Positions 54,442 to 64,000 of a stretch of DNA of 64,000 bases are shown here, piece after piece. The stretch covers positions 946,676,327 through 946,740,326 of the forward strand of contig CM062817.1 of assembly GCA_031772625.1 (NCBI GenBank). Reading direction: 5' to 3'. This DNA is from Pinus tabuliformis (taxonomy: Eukaryota; Streptophyta; Pinopsida; Pinales; Pinaceae). The stretch's first letter is position 1. Every line of letters begins with the position of its first letter. The notes below the pieces were generated by a model that did not search any database, was not told the origin of the DNA, and saw only the letters and a list, made by a program, of their open reading frames with translations. Made by a program: the position numbers and the translations under genes.

Positions 54442-56144
54442 TGTTGGAAATAATACTTGGGGGGGGGGGGGGGGGGGGGGGTGAATTAGTATTATTAAGT
54501 CACTTATTTTCCTTTTCAAACCCAAATCATATATGCTACTTCAGTTAGATAAAAACGCGTATATACGCAACTACAGAGAAGGAAACCCGCGTATGCAATG
54601 TAGACTTATAATTTAATTTATCTTACTAATGTTAATCATTAATCTGTGTGTCAGGATCAAATGAACAATAACCAGAAACAGTAAAATAGATCTGAAGACA
54701 ATCACACACACAAGAACACAAGATATAAGGTGGAAACCCAATGTGGGTGAAAACCACCTGCTACATTTCATCTCAATCTTCTTTTAATTAGAAACGTTTT
54801 TTTACAATGTACTAGTGTAGTCCTTTACCAGTACGCAGGCTGCAACCTGCAGAGAGCTACAACCCTCTCTCGTTCTCCAGCTTCTCCTGGAAGGGAGCTA
54901 CAACCCCCTTAGCTCTTGTACTAGCCAAGATACTAGTACGTAGGTGTTGGCCTACTGAAGGCTACAACCTTCTCTTTCTTCCAGGGACCTCGTTTCATAA
55001 ATTTTCAGACTAGATCCATATCAATCAATCATCAAGTACCAAACAATATCATTTTAACCAATTAGAACTGAATCAAGTAGATACTTCTCTGACAGCTATA
55101 CCCAAAACACAGTTATAGTAACCACACAACAAATTCTAAACCCAGAACACTACAACAATAAACAAAAGTAGCTAGATCACAACTAAAAAGATATATGCTA
55201 CTTCAAAAACCTGAAATCTACGTGCATACGCTTCTGCGTTTGGAACAACCTGCGTATACGTTGTTTGCATTCATTGAACCAGCATGTATACACGCTTTTG
55301 CTTCACTGAACCTACGTACATATCTATAAATGATAATTCACTCTTTCAAAGATTCAGACACTAATTAACCCAAATTATCCGATTTATAAATCAAGCATGC
55401 GCCACATATAACAAATCAAAAATTATACAAAGAAACTATCATTCAAGCTTAAAGATTATGACCCATCAATAGAATTTATCCTTCTTTATGCGCTAAGGTT
55501 CCTCCTTCATTCAGATCCAGATCTGCACCATAACCCCAATCACAAATATTTCAGATCTAGCACTTATTAGATATTCAATTTATTCATATTGATGCTTTGC
55601 CAAATGATCTCCTTCCTCTTTCATAGTCTTAGGCCTTTCACAATACCACGGTCCAAAACCATAATAACACAATACCATGAACCCAATACTTGGGATCAAC
55701 ACTTTTGGATGCAATACCATGGACCAAAACCATAGGATCAAAAGCTGTTGGACTAATACCATGAGCCAACCATGAAAGTGCGTGAACTTTTCTCTTCATG
55801 AAAGGAACTTTTCTCTGCATGAAAGTGCGTGAACTTTTCTCTACATGAAAGAAACTTTTCTCTGCGTGACAGTGCGTGAACTTTTCTCTACATCAAAGAA
55901 ACGTTTCTCTACGCGAAAGTGCGTGAAATTTTCTCTACATGAAAGAAACGTTTCTCTGCATGAAAGTGCGTGAACGTTTCTCTACATGAAAGAAACGTTT
56001 CTCTGCATGAAAGTGCGTGAACTTTTCTCTACATGAAAGGAACTTTTCTCTTCATGAAAGTGCATGAACTTTTATGCACTATAGTTTATCATCTGAGATG
56101 AGTGGGTTGCCATCAAGTACAGCATATGTATCATAATGCCAACA
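54442..56144 (-). repeat. copia-3 5' LTR (1703 bp)
   Basis: Partner of 46931-48619. It contains a run of 23 G (54459-54481) where the other LTR has only seven, and the minisatellite at 55770-56065. Confidence 0.88.
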
Positions 56145-56700
56145 GCTGGATGTCACTCCATCATTTGACAATACAGAGAATAAGTTATTCATTGAAAATA
56201 CATTTGATTTTTCAACTACCTTTTCTAAAAACACAAACGATGAATTGGTTCGCTTCTCATCTACCCCTATGATCGATTCATTAGATCATGAGGATGTCAA
56301 TGAAATCATTGATTTTTCTAATCATGGTTGTCATGATCCATTTACTCCCATATTCAATCACAATCATGTTTCTATCGTAGTTGATTTTTGGAAGTCACCA
56401 ATTTATGATGATCTATTTGACGATGAAGTTGGAACATTCAAGACTCTTGAGGCACTTTAGTCTAAGTTGATGGTTATGTCAATCCCTCTCTCTCTTGGGA
56501 TTAGTTTCAATTCTGATCAGGAAATTTTTCAATCACCGAGGCTCCTCGTCACTCATTTGTATGCATTGAAGATCAATCTCACACACAGATCATGCTTCCT
56601 CCACTAGAACTGCATGATCCTATCACTCATGCATTGAAGGAATCTTACATTTCAAGGATGGGTGCATGACGCAAGTTGTATTTGTTGCTTTCATTTGCTT
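56145..56700 (+). pseudogene. Retroelement gag, 3' part, decayed
   Basis: Continues the frame broken at 46930: DVTPSFDNTENKLFIENTFD, FSTTFSKNTNDELVRFSSTP, DHEDVNEIIDFSNHGCHDPF, VVDFWKSPIYDDLFDDEVG, then a stop at 56458-56460 and protein-like sequence to about 56700. Acidic, Asp/Asn/Ser-rich, with no recognised domain. Together with 45716-46930 it is one gag-type ORF. Confidence 0.6.
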
Positions 56701-58859
56701 GCATGTCACAATCAAGAATGTGCGTATGCTATGGGGTAAAATGCACGGTGTATGGAGAATGAAAAATAACCTCAAAGGTTTTCCTGGGACCTTTGACAGA
56801 CTGTAAGATTATCTGCAGAAGCTACCAAGTTATACACATGTTCATCTATCAAATATCTGTTAACCAAGTATGGAAAGAGTGTTTACCTCAAATATCCTTC
56901 TAGATTTGTTTGGAGATCTCAATGTAGCCAAGAAGAACTCCTCCAAAGCTAGCTCCAAGATAATTCCTGCAAAAAGGAAAGGAAAACACAATCACGACAT
57001 ATAATCTAGAAAACTAATATAAGAATGCACAATGAAAATATATTTGTATACAACTTAAACTACTCAACTCGACAAGTATCGAAATGAACAACTCAATGAA
57101 CAATGTTACAAACACTATGGAGTAGGGAACACAACTGCAATTCTGTATTATAATGGAAGAGTGATTACAACCATCTATTGTATCAGCCTTCCCTTTCCCC
57201 TTCTTCCTCTCTCTCTCTCTTTCTCTTTCAGCTCACTTCTTCAAGTGTATGACAGTTCAAAACAACTTAGTGGGCTATCCTTTCAATTGCTCTGACCCCT
57301 TTCATAATGGCCCTTTCACTACTTATGCGGCAATTGAGTTAGGGTTGCCAAGCTCCTCCTACAGTTCATTGGGGAAAAAGCAATGAACTTGCCTCCTATT
57401 CCAGCTATTTCCCTTTTTCCTTCTTTTTCAGATTGGAATTTCCCCAAATAGTTTGATTTTTGGGGCTTTCCTTGCTTTTCTTGAGCAAATGTAGGGATAA
57501 ATATCTAGATATTTGTGAGAAGATTTTTTGGCTTAACCCACTGAACATCTCTTAGTTTCACTAATGCTCCCCCTAGTCTAAAAACTTGAGTTAGCAGGGT
57601 GACTAACACTCCTCTATGCTTGGTAACAAGCTTTATAAAGCAGGTTAGCAGTGCAAAACCAATGTTAGTGTGGATTCAAGGCCTGCAATTGTGGTCTTTG
57701 CTTTAGTCTTGCTGTTTTTCACCTTTGAGTTGATGAGGAGGTCATTTTTTCCTATAATAGATTCCCCCTAAAGTGTGAGATCAAAGGTAGAGATGATGGC
57801 TGAAATACTTTAGTAAAACTGTAATTTTGTGTCAAAATTTTTAGAGAGAGAATCTTTGGGCGACAATGGAAAACCTAATACAAAAACATGCATATATATA
57901 AACTGCTAAAATCATGTCTTGATTTGGGCATTCCCATGCTCTGTAGCTATGTTAGAGTAATTCTCTATTATGAGATATAACAATGCTGGCCGCCGATAAG
58001 CACAGAGCGGATCCAGTGTCATAATAGATCATCCTGAAATTGCTGTCTCCAAAGAACAATATCCACAGCTTGGGAGAGGAATCAATGTTGAATGATGCAA
58101 GCCTCTACCCAAGGTCTTGATTTTTGCTTCACCGAACAGTGTAGATTGGTACATGTGATAAGATGTGTTGAAGTTGAACATGCAGGAAAATCATCTGATT
58201 ACCAGTCAATAATGGAGACTATTAATATATGTGAGGAAGGCCACTGATAATGGTGATGGTATCCAAGATACACAGTGCAAACTAATGACTGTGAAAGATT
58301 TCTTTGTCATTGAACACTCATAGAATCTCTTAACCAAGAGCCAACAATGAAAACCCCTGATCAAACACAAGGTAACTTGCTACTAATGTTTGCAAGTACC
58401 AAGGCACTGAATGTGTTTCTGGGTTATCTTCCTAGATAGAGTGTTGAAGTCGATAGGAAGAAACTTGTCGAAAGGTAGGAAATGACGTGTCCTACATCAA
58501 TTGACACGAAACCAAACAAGAATAATTTTGTTTTTTGAGGAATCTTTTGAGCATTTGGGTCCAAACAAAGGAGGGCATGATGAAAGGATATGTATGATTG
58601 GTTGATAGAGAAAAAAATGGGGACCCTTGAACAATAGAAGGCACGACAACGGTTTTAACAAGATAGCAGTAGACTCATGAACATTACAGAGTGTTAGGAT
58701 AAGGAGATGCAATTACATTAGGGTATATAGGTGAAAAACTCATAGGTTGGTAGGATTCATATTGAGAGGCCATCAAAATTAAGGTTTATCTAAGGGAGTG
58801 CCATGTTCAAGGGAACGATTGCTACCAAACCAAGCTTTCTAATATGGAATACAGCTGTG
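56701..58859. other. Noncoding tract
   Basis: No coding motif. A pyrimidine tract (CTCTCTCTCTCTTTCTCTTT) is at about 57209-57228 and CCCCC-type short blocks near 57560 and 57760 (CTCCCCCTAG, TCCCCCTA). These resemble polypurine tracts on the opposite strand, so part of an eroded copia element may be here, but no LTR pair was found. Confidence 0.4.
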
Positions 58860-60083
58860 TTACCTACTTTCCCTGTCTGATTTTTTAATGAGTCTAGAAG
58901 GGTAAACTCATCAATATTTTCATGTTTAAAGAGTCTGAAAAGGATCGAAAAAATAATGGCTCTTTACCCTATCTGATTAGTTTTATGAGTCCAAACAGGC
59001 AAACTCATCGACTTTTTCATGTTTATAAGAGTCTAAAAAGTATCGTAAAAAGAATGACTCTATATCTTGTCTGTGTAATTTAAAGAGTCCAGACTAGACA
59101 ACTCAGTGGCCTTTTCATATCTAGAGAGTTTGAAAAGACTGTAAAGAGAAACTCCATGGTGGTCCCTTTGTCATAGTTGTTAACCAGGTGCGACAAAAGG
59201 TTAATAGTATACCTGGATCAGTTACTTTTCCATCTTTTAATCTATTGAACCCAGATAAAGAGAAACCTTTTTCCAATAGATGTAGACCTCATTTTGTTAT
59301 GAGTACGAGGCAACAGATTAAACTCATGCTTTGTTGTGAATTTTTAATGAGTTGCGCGATGACAAACTCAATACCTTCATCAAAATTTTTAATGAGTCAA
59401 ATGAAGAAAACTCATGGTATCATTTTCAGTTTAGTGAGTGAGAAAGAGAGGGAAAACAATGGCTCATACCTTCATCATAGTTTTACGAGCTTGAAGGAGG
59501 GGAAAAACTCGGGATTTTTCAATTTAAAAGCGAGAAATGGTCCCAAAAATGAAAGTGCTTTTGCTGCTTCCGTCTATTTTTAATGAGCCTAGTAACAAAA
59601 ACTCGATATTTTTCATTTTTAATCAGCAAGAAAACTACCTAAAAGAATTCTCGGGTCATCTTTATCGAGTTTAATGAGCTCAAAGACATAGCTTGGGATT
59701 TTTTCAGTTTAAAGAGCAACAAAAAAATCACCTAAAAAGAATGCTCGTTTGGTCTTTTTCGGTTTATGAGCTAGAAAAAGATCAAAAAGGAGTTGCTTAG
59801 AGAAGCATTACATGTATTTAACGAGCGTAATGATGAAAACTTGAAGATGTTTATATTTTTTTTAGAGAGCAATAAAATATCACAAAAATTTCTCTGACTA
59901 TCGTTGCATAGTTTTAACAAGCTCAATGATAAAAACTTGGATATGTTTATATTTTTTAAATAGCAATAAAATATCTCAAAAAGTGCTCTATTATATTCTT
60001 CATTGTAGTAGTTTAACTAGCCCAAAGAAGGAGACTTGAGTTTTTCAGATTAACGAGCAAGAAAAATACTATAAAAGTAATGC
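58860..60083 (-). repeat. Diverged tandem array, about 115-bp period
   Basis: On the minus strand roughly ten units repeat the order GAGCTCGTTAAA, a short spacer, AAAATGATTTTTTTGCTC-like text, CTGAAAAA and CTCGAGTTTTT. Units are too diverged to give clean edges; half-unit similarity (about 55-60 bp) suggests a dimeric repeat. No coding potential. Confidence 0.6.
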
Positions 60084-63000
60084 TCAATCTTTCTCGATCT
60101 CATGTTTGACATTAGAAGGGTCTATGCCATGCATTTCCTCATAATACCAAGGAAGAACATCGCAGAACTCCCTAAATAGGTAGGTGAAGCTCACAATTTC
60201 CTCAAGATTGTGATTGGCTCCAATCTGTATGTTTTCCATGATGCCTGTCATGATAGAAATATCAAGGAGCAATGTTTTTGAAATATTGCCCCTGTTTCCT
60301 TCCGAGTCCAAAGGTTGCATAGTCGTATGGTGAGGAAAATATTTCATTTGCATCAGATGGCAGGATTTGAAGAGGCATCATGTCCAAATCAGATATCAAA
60401 ACATGATGGTGCGAATCCTCCCAAGGTTTCTCTTCTAAACTCATGATCTCTCTAATAGCTTCATCCATATGTAGGACTTGATTGAGTGGATCGAAAGGAG
60501 TGGTTATGGGAGGGGCAGTGGTACTGGTGGCTGAAACCAAAGTGACTGGAGATTCAGACGCAACTTGAATGGCTTCGTAGGCGAATTCAATCGGTGATAG
60601 TATCATTTGTACTCAATATGTGTCAATTTCTGAAGAAGCTAGTAGGATCCATGGATCGGTCTGTTCATGAGGAATAGATGAAAGCATATTGACCATCTGT
60701 GAAACCTTCGGTGGCTGAAGAGGGAAACAACCCATGAGGGAAGAAACCTTCAATAGACCAATACCTAAACTGACATAAGAGTGAGTTCGACCTCCTACTA
60801 GGGGTACGAAGCCACTTGGTAGTGGTGAATAATCAGGGGTGCAGAAAGACAACTGATCTACTATAACTACCTTTCCATCCAATGGAAATTGGATTATATG
60901 AAAGATAGTAGAAATGACGACCATCATGGAATATGTCCAACTATGACCCAGTAAGAGATTATAGTCAAGTTTTCTGCCCACGACTTCTATTTCCACCATT
61001 ACAGTTTTCCCAACAAAGTGATGGGGAACCAACTAAGTATCCTTTTGGTATAAAGGTGTGTCCATAGAAATCTTTCAGGGCGTTCGACGGTGGGGATAGG
61101 GTTGGAGAACCCAAGGCGAGCAAACATGAAGCTGAAATGACGCAAGTTGAAGCACCTTCGTCAATGACAGTTCTTTGTATACCTTTACCTTTCGAAGTGA
61201 TATGCACTTAAAATCCAAGCTAGTGGGAAAGGGGAGGTTTACACATTTCCATGTTGAAAATAGCAAGCATGGAATCCGTAGGGTCAATACCTCCAATAGC
61301 CAAAAGTAAAGCTTTCTATTGGCTGGGGCATGTTTGTAATAATTTAAGCACCGACATAGCTGACGATGCTGGCACCAAATCCTCTACAATATTGTAGTGT
61401 TGGCGGCATGTGCAGATGTATTGTGCATTGTGCGTCAAAGTGGTTCCTTGGGGGGTCGCATTACAAAGTCCTCAACTAGCCTTTCGATATTCAAATCGTT
61501 GGGCGACGATGGGTTCTGACCTGAAGATGGTTCTACTACAAGAGAGATAGGAGCTCCATAAGGTTTGGCTCTTGTGGAGAGTTCTACCATTTCAAATGTG
61601 AAAATGGTAGAAGATCCTTCACCAAATGAAGGATGTTGTGAACCATCGTTGCCCCTTGGCGTGGGTTGCTATTGGTTTGCAATAAGATTTTGCTGCTACT
61701 GTGTGGGAAAAGGATTCCTAAGGATAGCGAGGGTCTTACCAGTATCCCTTTTAGCAAAGATATCTATGCATTCTTGAAGATGCGGACAATGCTAGGTTAC
61801 GTGGGCTTCAGCACAGAGTTTGCAAGGAAATCTAGTAGGTATACCCTTTATTGACTTCTCCTCGGAAGGAGCGATCTTTTTCTTATTCTTCTTTTTCTTA
61901 CCACGGATTTTTGTGTAGACTGCACAAAGTTTATCACAGTGGCAGGAAGAGCAGTCGCTTTGGTAGAGGGGTCCACTGCCAGCTTGGCAATGGAACCACT
62001 GAGTTGTTTTACAATGACCCCAGAGGTTGCACCGACAATCCTGTCGGCGTGCACTCTGTGGTGCTGATTGGAGGAAGCAATTGGGGTTACCAGGAGGATG
62101 GGGGAGTATGTCATAAAGAGTGCCAAATTGTGAATAAATCAAATGTAAGTGCTAGGAATGATGTATGGATTGGTCTTCTTTGACCGCACCACCTAGAGCA
62201 ACATCTCTAGCGATTTATGGGAGTAAGGACTTACAGAACCAGTCCGTTAAGAGAAAATCAGGGATGCGAGCTTTGACTAACCTCCGCCTATGTCTCCATT
62301 CATGAATATGATTAGAGATGTGGGTGGAAGTATCCTAAAGAAATGAAGTAAGGAGATATGTCCCAGTCTCATAGTGGATAGGTAACTGAAAGTTCTTTAG
62401 GAACTCCATCGCTAAAGCGTTAAAGGTATTTATTGACACACATGGTAACTCAGTATACCATTACACGGCATTGCCAATGAGGGTGGGGGGAAAATATGTA
62501 AATGGACACTATCATCCACCATAGAGTTAGAAACGCAACAAAGATGGTAGGTGGTGATATGGGTGCCCAGATCCTCCCCTTGTTTTCCATTGAACTTTGG
62601 GATGTCCGTTGGTATTTTATGTGGGACTGGCGGCCATTGCAAGCTGTGGTAGATGGGGTCATTTGTCAGCTTGTATAAGTTGGGACTATCCAACATTTTC
62701 AAAAAGGGCAGAGAGTTAGGTGCCCCCAACTCAGACCATGGTGATGATGGATGAAATAAGGAGCTTTGTGCTCCTCTGATCATTTAGTTCCCCATAGTGT
62801 ACATGGGTTGCATGGTGTAGTAGTTACTTTGTGGTATGGTGTTGTAGAGTGGATTTCCATGAGGATTTTGATATTGGGGTATGAAATTTCCCCTAGTATA
62901 AGCGGTGCCCCCTTGACTCATTTGAGTTTGTGAGTAGGGTGCCCCCATGGATTGGTTGGGAACCCATTTTGGATTCCTGATCGACACAAAACTAAGCATT

Positions 63001-63571
63001 TGGCTTTGGTTGACAGAGGGAACACTCATGTCAATTAGCGACTATCCATGAATGCCTGAGAATGGAGGGGAAACTGTGAAATTCCCCAGTGGCATGTGCA
63101 TATTGGGAATCCCCTTAGATATCTTAATCTAGGGGTTGGAACTGTACATTGGCAGCCAACCGCATTGTTGGTAAATGGTAGTCGTACCCATAGTGCTGCA
63201 TTGAGTGTTATATGGAGCACTGTATGTGGCACTTGTTGAAGGTATGCATTTTGGCACCATAGGAGTGGAACTTGGCATTTGTTGGGTTCCACTTATAGAG
63301 GTGTTATGTTTTTTTTCGTACCTAGGACAAACGGGATAGTGGGATTCCACATTACCAGTGTTGTGATGACCGTTGACTTGGGAAGTGGTAGAGGACCACT
63401 AGTGTCTCTAAAATCCCACAACCCATGAGTTGTTGATTGGATAGATGGGAAAGTTCCACCTACTAAAGAAGGAAGTACAGGTACCACGAGAACCACAATA
63501 GGGTCTGATGGATCTATGAGAGGAGTGTTAAAGTGAGGAATAAATCCTTCCATGAAGAAATCCTCTGGCAA
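60084..63571 (-). pseudogene. gypsy-3 gag, protease and RT start (Tat/Ogre type), truncated
   Basis: Minus-strand Ty3/gypsy sequence. 63571-62784 is a Pro/Gln/Ser/Tyr-rich N-terminal region (YTRGNFIPQYQNPHGNPLY). 62783-62430 is the gag core (LPFLKMLDSPNLYKLTNDPI, DIPKFNGKQGEDLGTHITTY). 62142-61792 is the gag tail with a Lys-rich stretch and CKLCAEAHVT, in mixed frames. 61207-60965 is the protease start (IQRTVIDEGASTCVISASCL); 61032-60613 continues it (LDYNLLLGHSWTYSM). 60353-60084 is the RT start (LLLDISIMTGIMENIQIGA, SFTYLFREFCDVLPWYYEEM, HGIDPSNVKHEIE). Gypsy-like sequence stops here, at the tandem array, so RT, RNase H and integrase are missing. Lineage is inferred. Confidence 0.75.
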
Positions 63572-64000
63572 ACTTCAATCGTCGGTCGTCCACACAAATC
63601 CCGTGTGAGATTTAGGAGATTGATTCCTCGAAGATGAGGAATCTGAGTCAGTGGAACTTAGAAGATCTTCCACAATGAGTGGAGGAAGTCCTAAAAATTA
63701 TCTAGAGTGACAACGAGGGCTAGATGTAGCCACGGTGACTATTAAGTTTTATCAAATAAATTTTAATGTGATCTTCCTTAATGTCTAAAAAATGATAGCA
63801 TTCAGGTACCTAAAAATAAGAAATGCACTAAATATATCAATCAAAAAATAGAGGGAAAGTACCTCATCTGATAAGTGTCGATCATTGGAGATGAAACCCA
63901 GTATCTGAATGAATAACAGAGAAGGATGGCCAAATGTATGGTTACGATTACTCTAGAGCTTTTCCCAAACCTCAGATTGAGGGGCCAAGTACTCTTGTGA
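63572..64000 (-). other. Upstream part of gypsy-3
   Basis: Sequence 5' of the gag ORF on the minus strand; contains an acidic fragment (SDSSSSRNQSPKSHTG-like) near 63600-63660. No primer site or LTR edge was found before the window ends. Confidence 0.35.

Larger units (their letters stand above)
46931..56144 (-). mobile_element. copia-3, Sirevirus-like Ty1/copia element, decayed
   Basis: A 9.2 kb minus-strand element with LTRs at 46931-48619 (3') and 54442-56144 (5'), primer site TGGTATCAGAGC on the minus strand at 54439-54428, a large gag with coiled coil and several zinc knuckles, pol in copia order, and about 900 bp of noncoding DNA with repeated polypurine tracts before the 3' LTR. The tracts and large gag are Sirevirus traits. 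LTR identity is roughly 92% in the first 160 bp by eye, so it is older than copia-1. Pol has stops and catalytic substitutions. Confidence 0.9.

Overview
The window reads as intergenic DNA from a plant with a large, repeat-filled nuclear genome. Plant Ty1/copia and Ty3/gypsy elements are nested in each other, with tRNA-Met type primer sites, spliceosomal introns and AT-rich decayed spacers. A gymnosperm would fit, but that is an impression I cannot prove from the sequence. No intact host gene, rRNA or tRNA gene was seen.

Layout. (1) 1-22881 and beyond: an old minus-strand Ty3/gypsy chromovirus-like element (gypsy-1). Its gag is cut in two by a 17.7 kb insertion at 3852-21515. (2) That insertion has 27-bp terminal inverted repeats (26/27 identical). 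Without a later retrotransposon it would be about 11.2 kb. It carries two divergent, intron-containing, now decayed genes. The minus-strand gene (14624 to 4675) encodes a beta-class N4/N6 amino-methyltransferase-like protein. The plus-strand gene (16855 to 20808) encodes a repeat-rich protein with a transposase-like (DUF7869-type) core and a chromatin-reader-like C-terminal domain. A G-tract-rich, hairpin-forming island lies between their start codons. This unit is the most unusual thing in the window and may be an undescribed methyltransferase-carrying DNA transposon. (3) 6739-13186: a young copia element (copia-1), LTRs 7 differences in 1158 bp, inserted in an exon of the methyltransferase gene with a perfect 5-bp target duplication. 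(4) 22881-29991: gypsy-1 LTR-side sequence, then noncoding AT-rich DNA. (5) 29992-41899: a second minus-strand gypsy (gypsy-2) with both LTRs, split by a decayed relative of copia-1 (copia-2, about 32004-38069). (6) 42168-45300: a decayed plus-strand coding region of unrecognised family followed by promoter-like DNA. (7) about 45720-56460: a decayed plus-strand retroelement gag split by a minus-strand Sirevirus-like copia (copia-3, 46931-56144). (8) 56461-60080: noncoding DNA ending in a diverged tandem array. (9) 60084-63571 and on: gag and protease of a third minus-strand gypsy of Tat/Ogre type, broken off inside the start of RT.

Reconstructed order of events: gypsy-1, then the TIR unit into its gag, then copia-1 into the methyltransferase gene. 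Copia-2 entered gypsy-2, and copia-3 entered the plus-strand gag, as independent events. All positions, motif readings and identity estimates were made by eye; family names beyond copia/gypsy domains are inference.
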